From assembly GCA_022036555.1 (NCBI GenBank), contig CM039119.1:40892858-40956857 (forward strand): 64,000 nt of DNA, given 5' to 3'. The notes under the pieces were generated by a model. The model saw only the letters and a list, made by a program, of their open reading frames with translations, ran no database searches and was not told the origin of the DNA. Numbering within the stretch: the stretch's first letter is position 1; every line of letters begins with the position of its first letter. A program made the translations under genes and the position numbers. Of the stretch, positions 53,634 through 64,000 are shown in pieces. Source of the stretch: Microstegium vimineum. Lineage: Eukaryota; Streptophyta; Magnoliopsida; Poales; Poaceae.

Positions 53634-54229
53634 AGAAAGAAGATTCAGGCCACCCGACGATCAAATGCTCGATCGGACAACAAACCTTCCACAACGCCTT
53701 CTGTGACCTTGGATCGGGTGTCAACATCATGTCCAAGGTAACTTATGATAATCTATTAGGGGGACCCTTGCTCCCTATATGTGTTTGTTTGCAGATGGTG
53801 GATCAAACATTGAGGTTTCCCGAGGGACTCGCAACGGATATCTTGGTGAACATCCAAGATGAGTACATCCCCACCGATTTCATCATCCTGGACATGGGAG
53901 CCAATGTGGACGTCCCCGTCATCTTGGGAAGGCCCTTCATCAACACCACCAAAGCAGTCATCTACATGGGATCGGGCCACACCCACTTCCAGTTCCCGAG
54001 TCACAAGGTAAAGTGTGCTTTCAATGGTTATAAACTCAACAAACAGGTTAAGGCACATCCATCAAGAAGAAGAGTTCGTGCTCCACGCCAAAAGAAGCAA
54101 CACCCGGAGGCCAAGATCAAAGAAGTCAAGGAGGACGATCCCGCCAATCCAAGGATGGTTTGGAAAGTGAAGGAGGTGCAGACACCACGATCTCCATCTC
54201 TGGAGCCATCAAGTGCACTCGAGGAATGA
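53615..54229 (+). pseudogene. Protease (element F)
   Basis: Open frame of 204 codons, +2 relative to gag, overlapping its end. DSGHPTIKCSIGQQTFHNAF, then CDLGSGVNIMSKVTYDNL with the catalytic Asp, LQMVDQTLRFPEGLATDI, YIPTDFIILDMG and VPVILGRPFINTTKAVIY. The basic tail is followed by an acidic Pro/Ser end and the stop. The domain is complete. It ends the coding part of pol in this element. It lacks an ATG in frame with gag, so it would need frameshifting from gag. Confidence 0.85.
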
Positions 54230-55363
54230 ACCAGAAGAAGAGTCCTACTCCGAGGACTTAAAATCACGGAGCCTTCGCCGAAAGGTAAGTCGGTAGTTAT
54301 CTTTTATTTCCTTATTTCCCTTCTTGAATTTAGTTAAATTCTTTAATTTCTATCATGCTTAAAATTCAGAAGAAAAATAATAAAGTTCAGATTAAATAAA
54401 ACTTGAGATTAGTATAGCTTTAAAATTTGACAAAAGGTAGGACCATAGGGTGGTCAGCCGACCACCCCTATGTACCCTACCTTGGCTTATTTAAAAAAAG
54501 AGTACAATGTGACCTTGTAAAACAAAAAGAAAAAAATGGAGGCCTAGGGGGGTCGGCCGACCACCCTAGGTGCCCCTTGGTCATCTCTTTTTCCCCATCT
54601 TCCTTTGTACAAGCATCTCATGATTTGAGTAGTGAGAAATTCAAAATTCAGATTTAGTTTAGGAGACATCTCTGTTGCCTTGTCATCCTTTAAAGTACAT
54701 CAATCACTTTTGGTTAAAGCATGACACACTCTTGTCTCACACTACTCCTTGTTCAGAGTGGGGAATCATGACATCTTTCACTTTCACTTTGTCATGCTTT
54801 GAAAAAGAAAGTACATCAATCACCTTTGATCAAATCATGACATACCTTTGTCCCCCACTACTCTTTGTTTAAAGAGAAGAATCTTGAGCACTTTAGCTCA
54901 GCTTTTGATCACATCGCATAGCATGTCTTACCTTTCACCAAGCACTAGAAAAAGAGTGAGTGGAATCCCCACGTTAGGGGGTCGGCCGACCACATGGTGC
55001 CCCCTCTTTCTTTCTCTTTTGCTTTGTCTAAGGCATCTCCTAAAGCTAGTGCTCATGGCACCCAAGGGCATGCCCAAGGGGGGTCGGCCGACCACCCCTT
55101 GGTGCCCCCTTGGTGCCATCTCCTTCCCCTATAAAAAACCCATGCAAGGAGGGCTCAATTCCTTACACCTCAACCAGAATCCAGTTCGAGCTCAAACCAC
55201 TCCTTGCCTTGCTCTCTTCTCTCTACTCTCTAGTGAAGTTCTTAGCTCCCAAGAGAAGTAGTCCATAAGAAGATATCTTGTCTTCATCAAAGCTCCCTTA
55301 GCTCAAAACTATCCCCGCAAGGCAAACTAGGAAACTCTCTCTACATAAAACCTTGTCCTAGTC
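54230..55363. other. Element F spacer with palindromes, no gene
   Basis: About 1.1 kb where RT, RNase H and integrase would be expected. It contains four GGTCGGCCGACC-type sites (54452, 54551, 54980, 55082) and a repeated pair of phrases around CATGACA…TTTGTC…CACTACTC (54720-54870). Confidence 0.7.
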
Positions 55364-55571
55364 TTGCCCTTGTGCCTCTATTCCTCTCTAGAAGATGAAG
55401 AACCCTCTGAGAACCGCGTTCAAGAAAGCAAAGAAAATCCTGAGTGGGAGCTCATCTCGATGCTCCCGCTAATCCGAGGATACTTCCCAAGGAAGAAGAA
55501 GGGGAGGTTCTGCATGATATACTTGGGAGAACGTCCAAACCGGACAACCTCAGGAGGAGGAAGAATCACCG

Positions 55572-56885
55572 ATGGAGGTACCTCACATCGGGGCATTCAT
55601 GGCACCCCCGATGAGGACCTATGATCAACAAAGTGGACTCTGGTTCGATCAACTAGAGTACCAAAGATATCTCTCTCTTCGGGATCGATCTTTCGAGCAT
55701 ACAAGGATATTGAATCCAATTCTTCTCTCCAACGCAGGTATGACCACTGAATTCAACACTATCTTTTCTACCATTGGTTGGTCTAGCTTTTGGCAAGTAG
55801 ATGAACTTGGAATTGAGTTTCTCACCATAGAGTTGTTGTGTTCTCTACAAGTCTCTAATGATGGAATATCTTTTCACATGTTTAATCAAAGCTTTAGTCG
55901 AACTTGGAGTCATATAAATGTTGCTCTTGGCTTTGATGATTCATGTTTGCTTGATTTAGATCTTGCCATGCATAGATTTAACAAAAGAAAATTTTGGTTG
56001 TCTATCTCTGCCTTGAATGATTGCTCAAATCCCAAACCTGAGGAAATTCATAATCCAACCCTTCATTTCATGCATCTTTGGATGAATATGACTCTGTTTC
56101 CTGGAAGTAATGCTAGCATGTTATGTACCACAGAATTAAAGTTGCTTTATTCCATGGTAAATAAAATTCAAATCTCTCCTGTGAAATGCTTAGTGTAATT
56201 TTGGCAAAGTTCAATTGAGAGTAATGAACCTATTCAATTTACATCTTTAATTACTCGTCTTGCCGAATCCATGAACTTGCTAGATGGAACATATGCTTTT
56301 GAATATCTCTCTTCTCCTAGAGCAGTAATTTTGGAAGAATATCTTACAACTGTTCAAATGTTAAAAAGAGATCTCAAAGGTGAACTTAAAATGATCTATA
56401 GTGGCCATACAACTGAGGTGCCTCTTCCAAATAGGCAACGTCAGTTGGATAGGACCCATAAGCTAACCCTTGATTTAGATCAAGGAATTGGGCAAAGAGG
56501 TTTTGCAGGATCAAATAGGAGAGCTCAGGAGGGGCTATACTTTGTTCATCTTGAGCAAGGTGGTCCTTCCCGAGGAGCTGTTAGCGAGGAGGAAGACGAT
56601 TCATCTTCCGATCCCATGCACACTTCTAGTGGCATGCCTCCTCGACCACCACGTCCGCATGGACCACGAGCATCCTTCTTGTCCACATGAGATAGGGAAC
56701 ATCGTAAACAACGGCAACAAATGGATCACCTCACCAATGCTTTTGGCGAGCTGCGTGTTGAGCATGGTGAGACAACACGCATTGTCCAGCAAACTGCCGA
56801 ACAAATCCAAGCATTGCAAGAAGAACAAGATCAGCAGTGGACTTCGTGGTGGCAACTACATCCATATCCGCCACCACCATATTAA
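55572..56885 (+). pseudogene. Athila ORF1-family / env-position protein (element F)
   Basis: One frame of 438 codons with two stops (56196 and 56688). Early residues MRTYDQQSGLWFDQLEYQ, then YLSLRDRSFEHTRILNPI, TIGWSSFWQVDELGIEFL, TIELLCSLQVSNDGISFH, LHFMHLWMNMTLFPGSNA and RLAESMNLLDGTYAFEYL. This pattern matches the ATHILA ORF-1 family (PF03078), which sits between integrase and 3' LTR in Athila elements, at the place of an env gene. I see no signal peptide or clear membrane helix. The end is acidic, then a coiled coil (HGETTRIVQQTAEQIQAL) and Pro-rich. Upstream, 55364-55571 is a less certain leader. Confidence 0.75.
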
Positions 56886-58257
56886 GCAAAGGATAGGCTT
56901 GCGGGAGGTTCCCTCCCCCACTAAGGTAAGTTTTTAATTTCAGTATTTATCTTCATACATTCTCCTGCTTATCTTTTGTTTTTGCATCAAAAAAAATCCG
57001 AATATGATAAAAAGAATAAAAAGACTTTTCTCTACTCTCACATGTTCCTTGAATAATAATATCTCCTATGGAAATGATGAATAGTTGCTCTGCTAAATAT
57101 TTCTCTATCACTTAGTTTACAACTTGATATTTCTCTAAGTATGGATTACTTGGCTTAAAAGAAACCATCATGAACCTCAAACTTTTGTGGGTTTCAAATG
57201 CTGTAACTAAGTCTAAGTTGTTGTGAGATATGATATGACAAGATAAGAGCTGCTATAATATTGTTCTAAACAAGAATGACTATCGGAGTTTTATTTATTA
57301 AAATAATAAAAACACCTTTTGTTCCTCAATGGTGAAAATTCCTACCAAAGCCATATATGCTCTTTCATGATATAAGCTTCCTACATAAGCTGCTTGCTTT
57401 GTGTTGAGTTTGGTCAAGTTTTGTGACCGTTGTTGAGAGATTTATCATGCTCCCAAGATCAAGATCACGTACACGCCACATATACATGCTGCTTCTACAC
57501 TGGAAGTACGCAGAAACATACCTTACATTTTCCACATAGTTAATGCTCCATGTTTTAATAGAAAATTCTCTCTCTAGTATATTGTTAGTAAATGAGACAT
57601 AGACTATGCAAAATTATGAAAAAAATACAGGGGTACATCAAAGTCCCAAGTTTTAGAAAAATGATGAGCACATCAAAGCTCATGAAAATAAAGATAGCTA
57701 TGTCTCAAATTTATAAGTTAGGAAAGAGAGATCAAATAGAGGAGTATTGACCATTTGCCATGTTTTCCACACACTTGCACATCTTGATCTAAGAGTATGA
57801 CATTTCTCTCCTTGGATCCGGAATTTGACTTACAATATATGCAAGGTAAGTTTGCTACATCTTTGATCCCTACCTATAGCTCCATGTAAGCCTTTAAAGT
57901 AGGATGAAAAAGAAGGCAAACTTTGATATGTGGCTTGGTGAGGAATCAAACACCTTATGAGCCACTCGAGAGTACCATTTGAGGAACACTAAGTTTTTCT
58001 TTTATAAAACTTTACAAAACCTCCGATATGAAACTTGTGAAAGAATGAGAAAACTAGTGCTCAAGTCAAGTTGTTCTATCTCTCAACTTCCCAAGATAAA
58101 GGATAAAGCTATAAGCCCCATGAAGGACTAAGGTAATATGGGTGAGTCTTTATTGCTAATTTTTCCATTCAAAAATAAGTATGATTGTTGTAGATTTAGT
58201 ACTCTTGAAATATGAAGCATAGTAGCAACTCCTGATCCATCGAGCTAAGTTTGATTG
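56886..58257. other. 3' non-coding region of element F
   Basis: No gene. Blocks shared with A and B: ATGGAAATGATGAATAGTTG at 57068, AAGATCACGTACACGCCAC at about 57461, TTGACTTACAATATATGC at 57824, CTATAAGCCCCATG at 58110, CAACTCCTGATCCATCGAG at 58226. Confidence 0.7.
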
Positions 58258-58295
58258 TTTGCTCGGGACGAGCAAAGGTTAAGCTTGGGGGATCT
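58258..58295 (+). promoter_or_regulatory. Hairpin plus polypurine tract of element F
   Basis: TTTGCTC-GGGAC-GAGCAAA (58258-58276) forms a 7 bp stem; GGTTAAGCTTGGGGGATCT then leads to the 3' LTR. Confidence 0.78.
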
Positions 58296-59996
58296 TGTTG
58301 GCATCAAGAATGATACACTTTTACATAACCAAAATGCTGCCAACAACCTCAGGATCAAGGATAAAACAATCACATCATGAGCATACTTTATCAAATAACA
58401 AGTTCCACATGTCCATGAAGTATGTGAATGCAGGAATGAAGAAATGGAGCAAAGGAGAGCTAGTGGGGCCCACATAGTGGGTCGTCCGACCTCCCTATGG
58501 GCCCACCAGCTCTCCCCCCTTGGCCATGATCCAGGAGAAGCACCTTAAAGTGAATTCTAACCCTTGGATCACTCTATGCTTTCTCCCAATGGCTCATATG
58601 CAAAGCACATGGATCCATGGGCCCACACCAAGGAGATCAACGTGACAATTACCTCAGAACCAACAACCAACACCAATGACAAGTGGGACCAGCACCTGGA
58701 AGGCAGAGGTGGGCTAGAGACCCCACAAGGGGGTCGGCCGACCCTCACACTAGGTCCACCAGGTTCCCACTTGGTCCCTGACCAGTGGGGCTACATCTAG
58801 AAGGTGGAGGATGGCCCACAGGCCATAGGGGGGGTCGGCCGACCTCCCCCTAGGTCGGTTCAGACCCCAGCAACCGCCATACCTGTTTAACACATGCTGA
58901 AGATCACAACCATCCATTCCAAGTCGGTTTAGAGGCGGTTGGATCCAAGGGTGGAGATTTGAAGCCTCTTGGATCGATGACGTGGCGATGGAGTAGCCCC
59001 TACTCCACCTCCCACTATAAATAGAGGCTCATACCCCCCCTCTCTACACATGGTGAAGAAGCCTACAAGCTCTATTCCTTAGATTGTTCTAGTAGTTAGT
59101 CTAGAGTGGGAGTTAGAGTTGAGTTGAGCTGCGCTCGGGATTTACGGAGTCGTCTTCTGGAAAGTCTGGTATAGCTCTTGTATCTTTCCTTCTTTGTAAG
59201 ACTTTATCTTATTCAATATATTACTTTTCCTCTACTTTACTTAGTATTTACTTTGAGCATTACTCTAGTATTGTTATATGATTTTGCTTATTACTAGCCT
59301 TTACATCAATAGTCTGTGATCCTTGTGGCCTTTCCCGTATGCGATCATTGCCTGTCATAGGGTGCTTTGATTATAGATCGTAGCCAAAGTAATAAGTTGT
59401 GTGTGAGCGTGGTGCTTATACATCATCTTATCCTTGGTTGCCGCTTGTTGCATGGGTTGTTTGTGGTAGCTAGCAAGAGAGTGACAGTCTTGTCTAGTCT
59501 TTGTATTCCACCACGTGTTTTTAGGCAAGTTCTTAAAAGGTAAGGCCCCCGTAAGAAGAGGGCGCGGTCCGGTAGGAGTTTTGTCCTCCTACTGATCTAT
59601 CCCCTTGCCTAGCATACCTGTATTGAGGAGACAAACTATAGTGTTTAGACTAATTAATTTGCTAAGTATATTGAAGTAGAGTGAATTACACAGGAGCCCC
59701 TTTACTCTCTCGTTGTCCTCCCACCTAGCTATACTATCTAGTCCGTTCTAAGTATCATTTACCTTGGCCTATTAATTCATCAACCCCTTCCTATCACATA
59801 TATCGTTTACCCCCCTATACTAGTTGGTACTAAGTTGAGGTGCTCTCTAGGATCTCTCTCTAATTATCATTTCTAGCCCAACTTTCCTGTGGGAAAATAT
59901 AAATTACGATACCTTGGAATACTCCTAGGTGAAGTGCTACAACGGTATAATCTGTGGGCTTGCAGATTTATCCAATAGTCATAAGAAATACCAACA
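58296..59996 (+). repeat. 3' LTR of element F
   Basis: A 1,701 bp LTR matching 50329-52025, with three palindrome sites (58480, 58732, 58833), the first mutated to GGTCGTCCGACC. TATA at 59016-59023. Confidence 0.93.
59016..59023 (+). promoter_or_regulatory. TATA box of 3' LTR F
   Basis: TATAAATA in the same context as in the 5' LTR. Confidence 0.78.
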
Positions 59997-61255
59997 CATA
60001 ATGAAATCCACTTAGCCATGTGATATCTGAAAGTCTCATCGGCTCCTTGCCAAAAAAAACTTTGATCTGATTGCATCCATTTTAGCATGAATCCCTTTCA
60101 GTAACATATAGAAACCCATCATGTACATAGGAAATTAGTCAGACATGAGTTTGTCAGAATGATTTTGCCCCCCGAAGTAAGAAACTTTCCTTTCCAAGGG
60201 TCTAGTCTCTTCAACATTCTATTGGGAATAATCTATAACATTCCAGAGCCAATATCCCTGTTAGACACCGGAATTCCTAGATATTTGACAGGCAACTCTC
60301 TTAACTTGTAGTTCATCATATTAGCTTTTCTCTCTTTTTCTGTTTGTGATAGCCCAAAGAAAATAACCTCACTTTTATGATAATTGGTTTTTAAACTCGA
60401 AAGCCATTCAAAATAGTACAACACAATCTTCAAATTTACAATAGATTTATCTGATACGTCTATCATAAGTACAGTATCATCAGCATATTGAATATGTGAT
60501 ATCCCTCTCTCAATGATATTGTCCAAAACTCCCTTTATCAAACCCTTCCCCACAGCCTTATCCATAAGCACACTTAGAGAATCAGCCACTAGATTAAAAA
60601 GGACATGGGAAAGAGGATCGACCTTGTCTAAGCCCTCTCATTGTTCTAAAAAATGGTCCCCTAGTACCATTGATATTAATGCATACGTGTCTCCCTCAAA
60701 TAGTTTACATAACCCAATTCGTCCATTGCTGAGGAAAACCTTTTCCTTGTAGCACTTCTTCCAAGAAATCTCACCTAACTCTATCATGAGCCTTTTCAAA
60801 GTCAATCTTGAAGATCATTCCTTGACTTTTACTTTTAACCAAAGAATGCATCACTTCATGAAGAATAACCACACCTTCCAAAATATTCCTTCTTTTAAAT
60901 CCAGTTTGATTTTCCCCAATCACCTTCTTAGCCATAGGGGTCAATCTCTCTGTCAGAACCTTAGTAAAACCTTTATAATCAACATTTAGAAGACAAATGG
61001 GCTTGTATTGCTTAATATTGTTTGCATCTTGGATTTTAGGAACTAAAGTAATGATCCCATAATTGAGCCTTCTAATATCCAACACCCCTCTTTGGAAATT
61101 ATTGAACATAGAATAAAACTTGTCTTTGATTAGGTCCCAAAAATAGTGAAAGAAGCTCACTCCAAAACCATTAGGGCCAAGGAGTAGAATCTTTCTTCAT
61201 GTCAAACATAGCCAATTTGACTTCCTCTTAGGTAAACATTTTAATAATTTGATCA
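59997..61255 (-). pseudogene. LINE H, reverse transcriptase domain
   Basis: Minus strand from 61255: EEVKLAMFDMKKDST, GFGVSFFHYFWDLIKDKF, IITLVPKIQDANNIKQYK, ICLLNVDYKGFTKVLTER, GENQTGFKRRNILEGVVI, MIFKIDFEKAHDRVR, then IQYADDTVLM with the catalytic YADD (60476-60487), KYLGIPVSNRDIG and MLKWMQSDQSFFWQGADE. It continues to MAKWISLC at the boundary with element F and resumes at 50328. It has frameshifts near 60770 and 60240. The endonuclease and ORF1 are missing on the right. It is distinct from the LINE at 13502. Confidence 0.88.
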
Positions 61256-62686
61256 CAGGCGGCGGATACGCTTTGATTGCTTCGCTCCCCAATCTTCTGA
61301 TGGCGTGTGCGAACTGGGCTGGATCGATTTTGGTTTTCGTCCTGACAACCTACTGCTGCCGCTGATGGCACTGTTTAGTCATGATGCCGCGCGTCTCGAA
61401 ACTTGTCTGCCTCTTGTTTACTGCCACGTATCGTACTTCCCTGTTGTCGATGCCCCAGCTCATCCGTCGTGACCAGATGCAGTGGAGTAGTAGTCACGCC
61501 TTCCCGCGTATCCATCAATGAGCTCTCTGCGTAAGGTGAATTTTTGTGATGTGAAGCCCCCGAGTGTGTGTCGATATACGGCCTCCCTGTTGTCGTCGCC
61601 ATTTGGTCGGATCAGCTTGTGCCCGAATCGGGGTTGGGGCCGCGGTAGTGCTCCGTTTTGCTGCGACCGAAATCGTCGACCTTCTCCATGCGCTTGGTGA
61701 CTCCGTCATCAGGCGTCTTCGGGCCGTTCCCGTGTGTGTTCACAATGCCACTGCGCGTGCAGTCTTTCGCGGGGCCGGGGTTGCATTTGCCATGGCTGAG
61801 GTCTGCTCTAGCACGGATATGGCGGACGTTGCCGGGTTCCCGCCCGGGCGGAGCGTTGATCAACATTCCGACCTTGTTTGAGCGGCTTTCGAACGCGGCG
61901 GGGGATGTCGTCGACGTCGTACCTGCGGAAGAAATTTTGGCGGCGCGGCCTAGGGCGGAAACCCCATGACCGTAGGTGTTAAGTCAAATGTGTTACGTTG
62001 GTCGAGGAGCTTTATTTTGTCCGTACGGACTTGAATCGTTAATCCCTCGTTCTACATTTTTATTAACCATTATATTAGCTATTATTTTTGTTTCATAGGC
62101 CTTCGTTCATTGCCTATTGCTTTTGTTGGATCATGCGTTCGGGAGCCGATCTCTGTTCCCAACAGTCGATATATATAGTATGCGGGTCCGTTCGCTGGGA
62201 ACCGAGAGCTCGATGCCACCCCTCATGGGGTCTACCACATATTCTATTATCTATTGAAGCCTAAACGCGTTCACTGAGCGCGTTTGACGTGAAAATGTCT
62301 ACGTTCCGGCTGCTAGGGCCCACTCAGCAACGTCCCTCACTCTTCGATTTTTGGTCGGGGAGGCTGTCGAACCCATGGTGTTGGGCCAGCCCAAGATCCC
62401 TCGGCCTTGTCAATTTACCTGGATTCGCGTCGTGGTGGGCAAGGGGACCAGCGGCCCATTAGGTTTTTCGCACAAGTATGGCGAGCGGTGTGAGTTGCCG
62501 TTTGCTGCTAAAGCTCATCCCCGCCGCCACCACCCCTGGATTCTAGATACAGGAAATACGGCGAGCTGAACGAAATTTCTTCGGGGTGAGCGTGCTTACC
62601 GATCATTCTTACCTCTTTTGTCGACGACGAAGATCGGCAACAACTTCAGCGGCGATGTTGACATAGAGCTTGTCGTGTTGATAACG
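61256..62686. other. Unassigned GC-rich segment
   Basis: Composition changes sharply at 61256. A plus-strand frame at about 61267-61471 reads like protein (GWIDFGFRPDNLLLPLMAL, then LPLVYCHVSYFPVV), and another at 61564-61881 is open (105 codons). Neither is recognised. 62262-62290 holds AACGCG…CGCGTT, a short inverted repeat. It may be a captured or host-derived fragment, or internal sequence of an unrecognised element. Confidence 0.4.
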
Positions 62687-63102
62687 TGTTATAAAACTCG
62701 TTGTCGGCGGTTCGGATCTTTCCCTCTCCGTCTCTCATGATCAATAGTAGATGAAAATAGTAGAACAAGTAGACACAAGATAGGGAGACTATTCTTTATT
62801 CCTCTGAATATTGGTGATTACAACATAAAACTCCCACGTATATATAGTCCTGCCAGGGCCTATGAATTTGGTAAGAGCCCACATACAAACAGACTAGGAT
62901 TAGGATTCTTCCTTTTCCTTTCCTTCTAGGATAGAGTCCATATATTTTACAACAATGTTTCCTATTTGTGTTACCTCTGATCTACAAAGTAGTACTACTG
63001 TTTAGGTCACTGGGCCATGGGTTTTATGTACCACCAGGGTACTTGAGCCTGTCTGATCATGAGGAAGGCTTGTTTGACCTATAAACTTGGGCTAGCGCGA
63101 CA
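62687..63102 (-). mobile_element. Possible LTR in minus orientation
   Basis: The plus strand begins TGTTATAAAAC and ends GCGCGACA (TGT…ACA ends). On the minus strand there is a TATATATACGTGGGAG promoter-like box (about 62838-62853), and immediately after the end lies CGTTATCAACACGACAAG, similar to the start of the internal region of some Copia elements. No second copy or target duplication is visible. Confidence 0.35.
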
Positions 63103-63154
63103 GAAAGTTTCTTTCTATTTTGACATTTTTTTTGAAAAATACATATATATTAAT
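63103..63154. other. AT-rich junction
   Basis: A T8 run followed by GAAAAATACATATATATTAA; nothing coding. Confidence 0.4.
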
Positions 63155-64000
63155 TAGCAGCTGGGTGCGTCTCCGCATCCCTTCTTCCGAGGTTTGCTTG
63201 ACTACTATAAGCTCGAGCTTCATCATCTCAATCCCAGCGGCGTCCAGCAGATCTCGACCTTCGTGGCTTTTTGCGAGGGTTATTTGGGGATCGAGCCCAA
63301 TTTCGATCTGTGGCGGCGGCTGTTCTCCGTAGACCTCATAAGGGGACAGCCTATGGGTTGCGCCGGCATAAAGCTCAGGTCCGGACGCGCGGGAGACTTC
63401 ATCTCTGTGACTACCCGGTCGACGAACAAAGGCTGGCACACGTCGTGGTTTTATCTTCGCAACGACGAAAGCGCCCCGTTCCCTCGCTATACCGGGACGC
63501 TCCTTGACTCTCGCTTCCCCACTTTTTATCATGGGATCGATGATAAGGCCTTGAAGCGGCTTGAGGATGCCTTCCATGCTATTCAGATCTTAAAGAAAGT
63601 CGGCATGTGCTTGCGTGATGTGACCGGCGGTTATTTCTCCAAAGGGGTGGTGCCTTTGCGTCAGCGGGTGCTGATGCTGTTCTAGATGACCAGGGGCGCG
63701 TCTCCCAAGGGGACGGTGACCGCTCTAGAGGCGGCGGATGCGGATGCCGTGGTGATGCGCGTTCGGCTTGTCACCGGGACGGCCGATGCGTCGTACCCCG
63801 TTGACGGCATTCCCAGGATGCTCTCTGATCCGAACACTATGGCTCTGGTATTTTCACTTCCCCTTTTTTCTTACCTTTGGAGCATTGTATTTCTACTCCC
63901 CTGCTGCTAACCAATTGGGGGGGGGGGTCCACTGGTTGGCCGTGTGGACATCCGTCTTAGTCATCCTCCCTCTCTGACTGCCGCATCGAGACGGGCGAAC
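63155..64000 (+). pseudogene. Transposase_28-like gene of a further Tat element, partial
   Basis: Frame from about 63159: SPHPFFRGLLDYYKLELHHL, NPSGVQQISTFVAFCEGY, LGIEPNFDLWRRLFSVDL (the Transposase_28 / 'putative gypsy type transposon' core). Then SGRAGDFISVTTRSTNKG, WHTSWFYLRNDESAPFPR and FSKGVVPLRQRVLMLF. One in-frame TAG at 63683-63685; the same frame continues (RGASPKGTVTALEAADAD) to a likely donor GT at about 63849. The N-terminus is missing on the left. By analogy with C, D and W it would be the antisense gene of an element lying in minus orientation to the right of the window. Function unknown. Confidence 0.75.

Larger units (their letters stand above)
50329..59996 (+). mobile_element. 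Complete Athila element F, pol-less
   Basis: A 9.7 kb element with two LTRs (1,697 and 1,701 bp), a mutated tRNA-Asp primer site, gag, one protease, an Athila-type 3' ORF, a conserved 3' non-coding region, hairpin and purine tract. Flanks are CATAC (50324-50328) and CATAA (59997-60001), a 4/5 target duplication. RT, RNase H and integrase are absent: after the protease (54229) there is only non-coding DNA before the 3' ORF. Palindromes GGTCGGCCGACC occur ten times. Confidence 0.92.

Noticed and set aside
55364..56885. A true envelope gene in element F
   Set aside because: The position fits but no signal peptide, membrane helix or cleavage site is visible; the sequence fits the ATHILA ORF-1 family instead.
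61375..61866. Minus-strand frames in the GC-rich segment as a gene
   Set aside because: Composition-driven overlap of several frames; no motif and no start or splice signals that fit.
62500..62569. Copia-type protease motif (WILDTGNTAS)
   Set aside because: Ten residues only, no upstream gag or knuckle, and the neighbouring LTR candidate is in the opposite orientation.

Overview
The window is a block of nested, mostly dead transposable elements from a grass (Poaceae) nuclear genome. The evidence for a grass is the mix of families: Athila-type Ty3/gypsy elements with tRNA-Asp primer sites, Tat-type Ty3/gypsy elements with extra antisense genes, and plant L1-type LINEs with DUF4283-like and zinc-knuckle ORF1 regions. 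I found no convincing host gene, tRNA, rRNA or CRISPR. Species cannot be decided from this sequence. Identity and element counts given below are by eye.

Layout. (1) 1-5208: a 1.86 kb stretch is present twice (1-1860 and 3922-5782) around a 100-N gap, probably an assembly overlap. Between and after the copies lie tandem ~1.32 kb pseudogene units (DUF4283-like domain plus zinc knuckle), one of them split by a solo Athila-type LTR with a GCGTC target duplication. (2) 5214-13359: Athila-like element A, without gag, RT or integrase but with two decayed protease copies, sitting inside pieces of a reverse-oriented Tat LTR. (3) 13502-16165: 3' part of a LINE (RT with YADD, zf-RVT). (4) 16166-17670: unassigned. 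(5) 17671-24677: Tat element C (LTR, frameshifted gag, protease stub, antisense coiled-coil gene), cut by (6) Athila element B, 24678-30140 (LTR, gag, two proteases, no RT). (7) 30141-33893: 3' end of Tat element D with an antisense gene that has its own TATA box, then its LTR. (8) 33894-47690: LINE J on the minus strand, split by the complete Tat-like element W (36049-46352, TSD CAGCT). W carries gag on the minus strand and a five-exon plant-mobile-domain (PMD) gene on the plus strand, and no pol. (9) 47856-49508: solo LTR of the B family. (10) 49780-61255: LINE H, split by Athila element F (50329-59996). F has gag, protease, an Athila-type 3' ORF and a series of GGTCGGCCGACC palindromes, and no pol. 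(11) 61256-64000: an unassigned GC-rich segment, a possible minus-strand LTR, and the start of another Tat-type antisense gene with a Transposase_28-like domain.

How it fits together: none of the LTR elements seen here retains reverse transcriptase, RNase H or integrase; the only RT domains in 64 kb belong to LINEs. A, B, C, F and W therefore look non-autonomous and would have depended on enzymes supplied from elsewhere. The points most worth following up are: the antisense genes with their own promoters in W and D; a short TCGGCA motif spread through the LTRs, introns and exons of W but not its flanks; and the hairpins in F, whose arms differ in sequence yet stay complementary.
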